Below, one piece after another: positions 1 through 6,719 of a stretch of DNA of 12,949 nt. The DNA comes from Erysipelotrichaceae bacterium (GTDB lineage Bacteria; Bacillota_I; Bacilli_A; Erysipelotrichales; Erysipelotrichaceae), in contig JABUSI010000051.1 of NCBI GenBank assembly GCA_021442745.1, forward strand, positions 1 to 12,949. Reading direction: 5' to 3'. Positions within the stretch are counted from its first letter, which is position 1; each line of letters begins with the position of its first letter. A model generated the notes under the pieces. That model made no database searches, had not been told where the DNA came from, and saw only the letters and a list, made by a program, of their open reading frames with translations. A program made the translations under genes and the position numbers.

Positions 1-630
1 GATATACCTTCTGTCTTCACGGAAAATCTGTCCTACTTTTTTTGCGAAAATATAGGAAGAGATACCGATAAAGAAGATAAAAATCAACATAATCAGGGAC
101 AGTTTCCATGAAATATACAACATGATACAGTACGTACCGATGACAGTCAGAACGTTCTGCAATACTTTCACCAATACGTTTGTGAACAAATCTGACATGG
201 ATTGCGTATAGGAAGCTACTCTTGTTACCAAAGATCCGACAGGCATTTCATTAAACTGGTTCTGTGACATGTTTTCAATGTGTTCAAACACTTCCATCCG
301 CAGTCTGTAGATAATGTTTTGTCCGGCATTCTGTAACAGCATCGCCTGGATATACAGAAATGCCTGGTTTAACAGACCAATCAGCACAAAAATCACAGAG
401 AATCCGATAATAATCCGTAAACTGATATGTACAGATTTTAGGTTATTGGTAATACCGCTGACAAACAAAGGCGAAATGATATTCAATGCAACGTTGATAA
501 CCAGTACCAGCAATGCCAGCACAAAGCGTTTTTTTTCGGGTTTCAGATAGGTCAAAACTCTTTTTAAAAGTGTCAATAAAGGTATGTGCACATCACCTTT
601 CAGCTTTTCCAGTTCATCATTTGCCGGCAT
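1..630 (-). CDS. ABC exporter half-transporter, second subunit of heterodimer (partial, C-terminus off window)
   Basis: The minus strand reads without a stop from an ATG at 630 to the window edge, giving the first 210 residues of an ABC exporter transmembrane domain. It starts MPANDELEKLKGDVH. After a cytoplasmic lead comes a first membrane helix (about residues 40-60), a second (about 77-95), and the family's intracellular coupling region, with FEHIENMSQNQFNEMPVGSL near residues 117-136 followed by VTRV. More hydrophobic helices follow. The nucleotide-binding domain lies outside the window. The ATG overlaps the TAA of the upstream ABC gene by one base (TAATG), and a GGAAGGGGG purine stretch precedes it, so the two genes are translationally coupled. 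In known heterodimeric exporters (BmrCD, LmrCD, TM287/288) the partner of a degenerate subunit carries the catalytically competent site. I infer the same here, but the motifs cannot be seen. Substrate unknown; drug or lipid export is the usual role. Confidence 0.9.
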   Translation of the reverse strand, partial: MPANDELEKLKGDVHIPLLTLLKRVLTYLKPEKKRFVLALLVLVINVALNIISPLFVSGITNNLKSVHISLRIIIGFSVIFVLIGLLNQAFLYIQAMLLQNAGQNIIYRLRMEVFEHIENMSQNQFNEMPVGSLVTRVASYTQSMSDLFTNVLVKVLQNVLTVIGTYCIMLYISWKLSLIMLIFIFFIGISSYIFAKKVGQIFREDRRYI

Positions 631-2429
631 TAATGTGCACCCCCTTCCACTTCTTTCTCAAGAGCTTGCAAGAGAACCATCTTCTGATACGTTTCGGAAA
701 TTTCAGACAGTTTTTCCGGCGTATCAAACGCTTCCACTTCTCCGTCTTTCATTACGATAATCCTGTCACATCGGGAGACTGTGCTGACTCGTGACGCGAT
801 AATCAGCGTTGTACGGCCTTTTCTCTTTTCTTCAATATTTTTCAGAATCGTCTGTTCGGTACGGACGTCAACCGCGCTGACGGCATCATCCAGAATCATA
901 ATCGGTGAATTTTTGAGGTATGCTCTGGCGATGGAAATACGCTGCTTCTGACCGCCGGACAACGTTACCCCGCGTTCTCCGCTGATGGTATCGTATCCTT
1001 CTTTGAAGTCAACGATATTGGCGTGTACATCCGCGAAATTCGCCGCTTCATAAATCTTGTCGCGTTCTATTTCACGATTTGAGAAAGCAATATTATTGGA
1101 TACTTTGTCGGAAAACAGGAAATTATCCTGTGGAACATAACTGATGGCATCCCGTAAACTTGTAATATCGAGGTCCATGAGATCCGTTCCGTCAATCAGA
1201 ATGGAATTCTTTTCAATGTTGTACATCCGAAGCAACGAATTCACCAGTGTTGTTTTTCCGCTTCCGATTTTTCCGACGATACCTACCGTTTCGCCCGGTC
1301 GGATTTCCAGTGTTATATCCTTTATGGAATGAACAGACGTATCCGGATAATGGAATGAGAAATGATTAAACGTGATTCTTCCTTCCACTTTCTCAAGTTT
1401 AACGGCATTCTCAGGACTCTTCACTTCTTCTTCCTGATTCATATATTCCGTAATCCGTTGCAAAGACGCTTTGGCACGGGAACGCATGGAAACAACCTGT
1501 CCCAGGGCAATCATCGGCCAGATCAGATTATCAAAATATCCGATAAAAATTACCAGTGTACCGGCTGTCAGCAGGACTTCGTGGTTGAACAATACAATCG
1601 GTGTACCGGTAACGCAATGGTATACAAAATAACCCCCGGCTCCCATCAGTAACGCCATAATGACTGTAATAATAATTTCAATGATAACGTCAAAGATAAT
1701 GGCTACTTTGACGAATCCGATGTTTGTGTCTTTGTTTTTCCGGGCAATTTTACTGAACGCATGCAATTGCTGGGTTTCTTTGACGAAAGCTTTGATGACA
1801 CGGATTCCGGTAAACGCCTCCTGAGAAAAATCATATAAGCTGTCAAATTGTTTCTGCCGTTCCAGCCACCGTTCCGACATAAATTTTTCCACTAACGCGC
1901 CCCAGACAACAATCAACAAAATCGGTACCAGTGACAACAGTGTCAGTACCCAGTCCAGCATAAACATTTTTACCAGTACAAGGACAGAGAGAAAAACGGC
2001 ATCCACCAGCATAATGGTTCCCCATCCCAGAAATTCTTCGATGGTTTCCAGGTCTGTTGTAAACCATGCCATGATCGTTCCTACTTTATTTTCGTGATAA
2101 TACCGTAAGGATAACCGTTCGCTCTTCAGAAACATTCTGTGACGCAGATCCGCTTCAATCCGCGTAGACGCATAAAAGATGGATAAACGCCAGACAATTC
2201 TTCCGATAAACATCACAACAGCACAATACAGAACGCCTTTGATAATCTTAAGAAAAGCATCCATATCTATGGCTTGCAATTCGACATCGGCAAACATGTC
2301 TACAATCTGTCCCATATATTCCGGAATATATAACTGAACGACATCAACAGCTACTAAACTAACAATTCCAATCAGAAAGAATAGAGCATATTTCAGATAA
2401 TAGCGATTAATTAATTTGCCTGTTAACAT
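630..2429 (-). CDS. ABC exporter half-transporter, degenerate-site subunit of heterodimer
   Basis: This 599-residue protein has an N-terminal six-helix exporter transmembrane domain (about 1-320) and a C-terminal ATPase domain (about 350-590). Walker A is GKIGSGKT at 386-393, the Q-loop YVPQD is near 431-435, and the signature LSGGQKQR is at 490-497. Walker B is MILDD at 511-515. The catalytic glutamate after Walker B is Asp515, and the switch-loop histidine is replaced by Ser546 (IIASRVST). Together these mark the degenerate ATP site known from BmrC, LmrC and TM287, so it should act only with the overlapping downstream partner. Expected length for a half-transporter is about 580-600, which fits. 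The ATG follows AAAGGGGAAG about 8 bases upstream and has its own promoter just before it. Likely role is ATP-driven export of hydrophobic compounds or lipids; the substrate cannot be read from sequence. Confidence 0.93.
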   Translation of the reverse strand: MLTGKLINRYYLKYALFFLIGIVSLVAVDVVQLYIPEYMGQIVDMFADVELQAIDMDAFLKIIKGVLYCAVVMFIGRIVWRLSIFYASTRIEADLRHRMFLKSERLSLRYYHENKVGTIMAWFTTDLETIEEFLGWGTIMLVDAVFLSVLVLVKMFMLDWVLTLLSLVPILLIVVWGALVEKFMSERWLERQKQFDSLYDFSQEAFTGIRVIKAFVKETQQLHAFSKIARKNKDTNIGFVKVAIIFDVIIEIIITVIMALLMGAGGYFVYHCVTGTPIVLFNHEVLLTAGTLVIFIGYFDNLIWPMIALGQVVSMRSRAKASLQRITEYMNQEEEVKSPENAVKLEKVEGRITFNHFSFHYPDTSVHSIKDITLEIRPGETVGIVGKIGSGKTTLVNSLLRMYNIEKNSILIDGTDLMDLDITSLRDAISYVPQDNFLFSDKVSNNIAFSNREIERDKIYEAANFADVHANIVDFKEGYDTISGERGVTLSGGQKQRISIARAYLKNSPIMILDDAVSAVDVRTEQTILKNIEEKRKGRTTLIIASRVSTVSRCDRIIVMKDGEVEAFDTPEKLSEISETYQKMVLLQALEKEVEGGAH

Positions 2430-2464
2430 ACTGTTCTTCCCCTTTCAAATACAGCCCACAAACA

Positions 2465-2492
2465 ATTATACTCTGACCAAAAAGATGTGCAA
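2465..2492 (-). promoter_or_regulatory. Probable promoter of the heterodimeric ABC exporter operon
   Basis: On the minus strand a perfect -10 box TATAAT occupies 2470-2465. A weak -35-like TTGCAC lies at 2492-2487, 16 bases upstream. It sits immediately downstream of the PAP2 stop codon and about 35 bases before the ABC start at 2429. Only the first three bases of the -35 match consensus, so the call rests mainly on the -10 and its position. Confidence 0.55.
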
Positions 2493-2509
2493 CTACTCAC
2501 ACATCTTTT
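2480..2509 (-). terminator. Weak intrinsic terminator or attenuator overlapping the PAP2 3' end
   Basis: A perfect 10-bp inverted repeat, AAAAGATGTG and CACATCTTTT, with a 10-base loop spans 2480-2509. On the minus strand it is followed by TTTTT. Its upstream arm is the last coding stretch of the PAP2 gene, and the TAG stop lies in the loop. The stem is AT-rich and the T-tract short, so termination may be partial and allow some read-through into the ABC pair. Confidence 0.55.
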
Positions 2510-3329
2510 GACTCAGACGTTGAAATAATCTGTCAGACACGATAATACCCGTATACTGAATAAGAAAGCCAAAACATACATCAGACAGAAAATGAGCTCC
2601 CATCAGAATACGGCTGTAAGCAATCACAGCAATATACAGATAGCCTGCAAACAAAGCCGGTGTTATCTTCCGGTTTTTCTTACAATTGACTATCTTGATT
2701 AGCGCAAGAATTGTTGTTGCGTGGGCCGTATGACCGGAAGGAAACGATTTGAATTCTTCACTCACAATCTGAAATTGTTTTGCTGAATCACGAAACAGGA
2801 AATTCGGTTTCCACCACGGAAGATATGATATTTCTGCTTGATTCTGCAACAGGCGGAAACGAGGTCTGCCCCAGAACAGTTTGATTCCGTGAACCAGAAC
2901 GACTCCGAACAAAACGGATGTCAGAATGTATTGTGCAACACATCTTTTTCCCTTTACATTCATGTTCTTCGTAAACCGGACAAGAAAACAAGTTACTAAA
3001 CCATATATAAAAATAGCAATCGTTATAAGCCATCTTTTCTGCGGAAAGACGGTTTGCACTGTGTTTGCCGTTCCTAAAACAACCGCCAGAAAACAAGACC
3101 AACCGATAAATTTGTAAAACAGTTCGGAAGAACCGCTGTTCCTTACAATCAGCCATCCGGAAACACACAGACACACGTATACAGGAGCTTCTCCAAAGCC
3201 GGCAAATAGTATTCCGAAAAGGTTCGGATTATATATACATTCGGAAATCTGCAGATCATAAACGGTTCCTATTCCAATCAGAATAAGCAAAAAGCTGATA
3301 ATTCCGATTATATGCTTACGGGTAATCAT
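2493..3329 (-). CDS. PAP2-superfamily membrane phosphatase
   Basis: This is a 278-residue membrane protein of the type 2 phosphatidic acid phosphatase superfamily. The motifs are K150-xxxx-R155-P156 (a shortened form of the KxxxxxxRP box), PSGH at 197-200, and S239-R240 followed by H246 and D250 (SRxxxxxHxxxD). In the family the PSGH histidine and H246 form the phospho-enzyme and acid-base pair at the outer membrane face. Several hydrophobic segments (about 7-25, 36-60, 76-92, 100-117, 133-149, 225-240, 250-265) fit a six-helix topology. I chose the ATG at 3329 because GAGGTG lies 6 bases upstream and a promoter-like TGATATACT separates it from the longer frame's ATG at 3359. Likely substrates are lipid phosphates or pyrophosphates such as undecaprenyl pyrophosphate; the exact one is unknown. 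It lies between two ABC exporter loci and diverges from one of them. Confidence 0.88.
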   Translation of the reverse strand: MITRKHIIGIISFLLILIGIGTVYDLQISECIYNPNLFGILFAGFGEAPVYVCLCVSGWLIVRNSGSSELFYKFIGWSCFLAVVLGTANTVQTVFPQKRWLITIAIFIYGLVTCFLVRFTKNMNVKGKRCVAQYILTSVLFGVVLVHGIKLFWGRPRFRLLQNQAEISYLPWWKPNFLFRDSAKQFQIVSEEFKSFPSGHTAHATTILALIKIVNCKKNRKITPALFAGYLYIAVIAYSRILMGAHFLSDVCFGFLIQYTGIIVSDRLFQRLSQKMCE

Positions 3330-3349
3330 TTTTTCACCTCGCTTTTCAC

Positions 3350-3358
3350 AGTATATCA
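3350..3358 (-). promoter_or_regulatory. Extended -10 promoter for the PAP2 gene
   Basis: The minus strand carries TGATATACT (TG-n-TATACT) at 3358-3350, an extended -10 with five of six matches in the hexamer. There is no convincing -35. The predicted transcription start, near 3343, falls between the two candidate start codons and supports translation from 3329. Confidence 0.5.
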
Positions 3359-3387
3359 CACATAAAAAAGCAAAATACGATAAAAAA

Positions 3388-3396
3388 TGGTAAAAT
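3388..3396 (+). promoter_or_regulatory. Extended -10 promoter for the third ABC exporter
   Basis: TGGTAAAAT at 3388-3396 is a TG-n-TAAAAT extended -10. It lies about 28 bases before the ATG at 3424 and is followed by the ribosome binding site AGAAGG at 3411-3416. I see no good -35. The promoter is divergent from the PAP2 promoter, with the two -10 elements about 30 bases apart. Confidence 0.5.
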
Positions 3397-3423
3397 GTTT
3401 CCGTTAGGAAAGAAGGTGCTTTT

Positions 3424-5253
3424 ATGGCAAATCGTCCGCCCGGACCAAGGGGTTATCTTACAGAAGAAGAATTACAAAATAAACCGAAGGTAACGAAAGA
3501 ACTACTGTTTCGTATATTTTCTTATCTGAAACCGTACTGGCTCCCGTTACTTGGAGTCTTTGCGATTATTTTATTATCATCCGTATTGGGATTATTACCT
3601 TCCATTATTACCGGAAGAATTATTGATGAAGCGATTTTAGGAAAAGACATGACGTTGCTTGTGCAGCTGGTATTACTGGCTATCATCACGCTTTCCGCAT
3701 CGCAATTTGTCGGGGTATTGGAAAGTTATATCAACGGATGGGTTTCCCAGCAGATTGTTCATGATTTACGAAATGAACTGTTTGAACATCTGCAATCCAT
3801 GCCGCATTCCTTTTTTACGACGGAAAAACAAGGTGATATCATTACCCGAATGAATTCGGATGTATCCGGTGTTTCCAGCGCTATCAGCGGAACGCTTACC
3901 AGTTGTGTATCCAATATCGCAACCGTTATTACCACCATTGTTGCGTTATTAAAAATGGATATCCGTCTGGCGGCTATCGGTGTGCTTGTTATTCCTTTGC
4001 TTGTATTACCGACAAAAAGCGCAGGTAAAAACCGTTGGCAATTGCTGAGTCAGTCTCAGGAAAAGCATGATGAACTGAATGATATGATGAACGAAGCACT
4101 GTCCGTATCCGGTTCTCTGCTTATCAAAATTTTTACCCAGGAAGAATACAAAGATGCCCAGTTTGACGCAATCAACAAGGAAGTAACCAATTATGCGATT
4201 AAGGAAGCACGTGCCGGTAAATGGTTCCGTGTCATCATGGGTATCTTTACCAATTTAGGACCATTGCTTATTTATCTTGCCGGCGGATACTTCATTATTT
4301 CTGCCAATGATACTACATTAACGGTCGGTGCCATTACTGCAACGGTTACCATGATCAATCGTTTATACAGGCCGGTAGAGTCCCTTCTTAATATTTCCGT
4401 AGATTTTACACGTTCACTGGCAATGTTTACGCGTATTTTTGAATATCTGGATATAGAACCATCCATTAAAAACTGCGAACATCCGGTAAAACCGGATCTG
4501 TCAAATCCGATCATCGACTACAAGAACGTGAAATTCCGCTATATCGAAGACAAACCATTGATTGAAGACTTAACGTTCCATATTCCAAGCGGTAAAATGT
4601 ATGCCATTGTCGGTCCTTCCGGGTCCGGCAAAAGCACGGTAGTCAACTTACTGCCTCGTTTATATGATGCAACGGGCGGCGAAATTACCATCAATGGTGT
4701 CAACATCAAAGACATTGATTTATATCATTTACGGGACCATATCGGAATGGTTACGCAGGAAGCCTATTTATTCAACGGAACCATCCGCGATAACCTGTTG
4801 TTTGCCAAACCGGATGCAACCCAGGAAGAACTGGAAAATGCATGCAAAATCGCAAACATCCATACCTTTATCGAAAACCAGCCGGACGGTTATAATACGC
4901 AGGTCGGTAACCGCGGACTGAAGCTGTCCGGTGGAGAAAAGCAACGTCTTTCCATAGCCCGTGTTATTTTAAAGAATCCGGCAATACTGATCCTGGATGA
5001 AGCCACATCGGCATTGGATTCCATCTCGGAGAGTTCCATCCAAAACGCATTGGATATCATGATGAAAGGACGCACGTCTATCGTAATTGCACACCGGTTG
5101 TCCACTATTCTTCAGGCAGACAGAATCCTGGTAATCAGTGACGGAACAATCATTGAACAGGGCGAACACGAAGAATTGCTGAAACTGGACGGTGTATATC
5201 GTCAGTTGTACGAAACGCAATTCAGAAAAGTGATTGAAATGGAACATGAATAA
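3424..5253 (+). CDS. ABC exporter half-transporter, canonical catalytic site (probable homodimer)
   Basis: This is a 609-residue multidrug-type ABC half-transporter. A Pro/Gly-rich N-terminal lead (MANRPPGPRG) and a conserved YLTEEE segment precede six membrane helices (about 40-345). The ATPase domain (about 362-595) carries Walker A GPSGSGKST at 397-405, Q-loop Gln445, signature LSGGEKQR at 501-508, Walker B ILILDE at 521-526 with catalytic Glu526, and switch His557 (IVIAHRLST). All catalytic residues are canonical, unlike the 630-2429 protein, so a homodimer of the BmrA/MsbA kind is the simplest reading. It is monocistronic: its own promoter lies upstream, an AGAAGG ribosome binding site sits 7 bases before the ATG, and a strong terminator begins at its stop codon. 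Its substrate is unknown; drug, lipid or peptide export are all possible. Confidence 0.93.
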   Translation: MANRPPGPRGYLTEEELQNKPKVTKELLFRIFSYLKPYWLPLLGVFAIILLSSVLGLLPSIITGRIIDEAILGKDMTLLVQLVLLAIITLSASQFVGVLESYINGWVSQQIVHDLRNELFEHLQSMPHSFFTTEKQGDIITRMNSDVSGVSSAISGTLTSCVSNIATVITTIVALLKMDIRLAAIGVLVIPLLVLPTKSAGKNRWQLLSQSQEKHDELNDMMNEALSVSGSLLIKIFTQEEYKDAQFDAINKEVTNYAIKEARAGKWFRVIMGIFTNLGPLLIYLAGGYFIISANDTTLTVGAITATVTMINRLYRPVESLLNISVDFTRSLAMFTRIFEYLDIEPSIKNCEHPVKPDLSNPIIDYKNVKFRYIEDKPLIEDLTFHIPSGKMYAIVGPSGSGKSTVVNLLPRLYDATGGEITINGVNIKDIDLYHLRDHIGMVTQEAYLFNGTIRDNLLFAKPDATQEELENACKIANIHTFIENQPDGYNTQVGNRGLKLSGGEKQRLSIARVILKNPAILILDEATSALDSISESSIQNALDIMMKGRTSIVIAHRLSTILQADRILVISDGTIIEQGEHEELLKLDGVYRQLYETQFRKVIEMEHE

Positions 5254-5277
5254 AAAAACCTCGTAATGAGGTTTTTT
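5253..5277. terminator. Bidirectional terminator shared by convergent ABC and YD-repeat lipoprotein genes
   Basis: A perfect 10-bp inverted repeat, AAAAAACCTC and GAGGTTTTTT, encloses the loop GTAAT. It has a GC-bearing stem base near the loop and an A/T run on each side, so it can terminate transcription in both directions. It starts at the last base of the plus-strand stop codon and includes two bases of the minus-strand stop codon (5278-5276). Confidence 0.85.
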
Positions 5278-6658
5278 ATTTGGCTTCATAAATACTGTGA
5301 AATTCTACAATTTTGTAACCGTTCTCAATCAATTCATAATAATCAATCAGCTGATTCTGTATGTCATATGCGTATTCGTAATAGGTAGTCGACAGGATTT
5401 CTTCCTGAACCGGATCCCAGACTTCAGCCGTCTTCGTTATCATTCTTCCGCGGGAATCATAGCGGTACGTATAATATGTTGTATACAACACCATTTCGTT
5501 AACCATGGTATCTGTACTCATCAGTTCATCACCTTCGTAATGATATTCGTACGTAAACTCTTCCAGTAATGAATCCGGATTGCTGTTGTCCCAGTAGCTG
5601 GTAAATACCAGGTCACCATACTCATTATAAGAATAGACACGTGTATACGTTCCCCGTTCGTTACTGATTTCTTCCTGTATTTTACGGTTATAGGAGTCAT
5701 ATTGATAACGAATCGTCTCATTCTGGTTCTGTTGAGTCATCAACAGGCCGTTTTCAAAAGCATACGTGGTTGTGATATCCTGTTCGGTCATTGACTTGAG
5801 GATACCTTCAGAATCGTATTCGTATATACGTTCCCATTCTCTTTCATTTTCACGACAGACATCTTTCACTTTTACGTATTGACCGTTATCCGGTTTCAAA
5901 TCCTGCAGATGGATATATGTCTTGATAATATGAGTGATACAACCCAGATATGTATCCGTAATAACTTCTTTTATAACATCTTCTCCATCATAGGTATAAT
6001 CCGTAATTCCTGTAAACAACAAGGTTTCTTCTTCATCTTTTCCCAGTACCGTATAACACTCTGTGCTTCTCTGAACAATCAGCCCGTCTTTTTCCACATA
6101 TTCATACCGGTAAATGGTCTGTCCGTCCTGCTCTTTGATTATTTTGGTACGGATTCTTCCCGCATCATCCGTTACGTAAGTATATTCTATAACATACATG
6201 ACTCCGCCGGAACTCATGGTCGTTTCTTTTTGTAAGAATCCCTGTTCGTCATATTCTTTCTTCGTCTCGGTTTCGCCGTACATTCCGACGCTCCGTTCCG
6301 TAATACACTGTCCCTTCTCGTTATACTCATAGTACGTAATCATGCCGTCATAGTCATCACTGAACAGATATCCGTTTGTGTATTCATAGATATGAACGGA
6401 TTGTACCCTTCCGTTTTCATAACGTGATATTTCGGAAGTACACTGTCCTTTTTCATTATAAGTATACCGAATCGTATAGGTATCTCCCGTTTCTCCGTCT
6501 TCTACCGTCATCTTGTCCAAAACCATCGGGTTTACCGTTACAGGTTCCGGAAGTATTGTCGGTTCTGTCGGTGTAGGTTCTGTGTCCTGATTCTGACGGC
6601 GTTCCACACACCCGAACAAAAACATGATACAAAGTAAGACAATACCGATTTTTTTCAT
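5276..6658 (-). CDS. YD-repeat (RHS-like repeat) lipoprotein
   Basis: This 460-residue secreted lipoprotein has a basic start MKKIG, a hydrophobic core and a lipobox LFGC ending at Cys17, the predicted lipidation site. A Thr/Pro-rich spacer (about 26-40, TEPTPTEPT) follows. The rest is a long run of about a dozen degenerate repeats of roughly 20-30 residues around a Y-x-Y-[DN]-x-x-G core, for example YTYNEKGQC, YEYNEKGQC, YEYDSEG, YQYDSYNR, YSYNEYG and YRYDSRG. This is the YD-repeat pattern of RHS/teneurin-like proteins, predicted to be beta-rich. There is no RHS core cap and no C-terminal toxin domain; the repeats run almost to the end. I chose the ATG at 6658 because AGGTGA lies about 5 bases upstream and the signal peptide begins cleanly there. 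Its function is unknown; an extracytoplasmic binding or scaffold role is inferred. Confidence 0.85.
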   Translation of the reverse strand: MKKIGIVLLCIMFLFGCVERRQNQDTEPTPTEPTILPEPVTVNPMVLDKMTVEDGETGDTYTIRYTYNEKGQCTSEISRYENGRVQSVHIYEYTNGYLFSDDYDGMITYYEYNEKGQCITERSVGMYGETETKKEYDEQGFLQKETTMSSGGVMYVIEYTYVTDDAGRIRTKIIKEQDGQTIYRYEYVEKDGLIVQRSTECYTVLGKDEEETLLFTGITDYTYDGEDVIKEVITDTYLGCITHIIKTYIHLQDLKPDNGQYVKVKDVCRENEREWERIYEYDSEGILKSMTEQDITTTYAFENGLLMTQQNQNETIRYQYDSYNRKIQEEISNERGTYTRVYSYNEYGDLVFTSYWDNSNPDSLLEEFTYEYHYEGDELMSTDTMVNEMVLYTTYYTYRYDSRGRMITKTAEVWDPVQEEILSTTYYEYAYDIQNQLIDYYELIENGYKIVEFHSIYEAK

Positions 6659-6690
6659 ACTATCACCTGACCTTTTGTTGTTCTGCAATA

Positions 6691-6719
6691 ATTATAAAAT
6701 CCTGTTAGTCTTCCGTAAA
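6691..6719 (-). promoter_or_regulatory. Promoter of the YD-repeat lipoprotein gene
   Basis: On the minus strand, TTTACG at 6719-6714 (four of six -35 matches) is followed, after a 17-base spacer, by a perfect TATAAT at 6696-6691. The -35 lies inside the end of glpK, whose stop codon is at 6705. No intrinsic terminator is visible after glpK, so this gene may also receive glpK read-through. Confidence 0.65.

Noticed and set aside
1843..2067. Minus-strand open frame inside the ABC gene, and similar antisense or out-of-frame frames across the window
   Set aside because: They lie within strongly supported genes, show no family motifs and lack ribosome binding sites; they are shadows of the coding frames.
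3330..3359. Ten-residue N-terminal extension of the PAP2 protein from the ATG at 3359
   Set aside because: It lacks a ribosome binding site and contains the predicted -10 element; the ATG at 3329 has GAGGTG at good spacing.
5276..6658. RHS toxin with cognate immunity gene
   Set aside because: The repeats continue to the C-terminus, there is no RHS core motif or toxin domain, and the neighbouring genes (glpK and an ABC exporter) are not immunity proteins.
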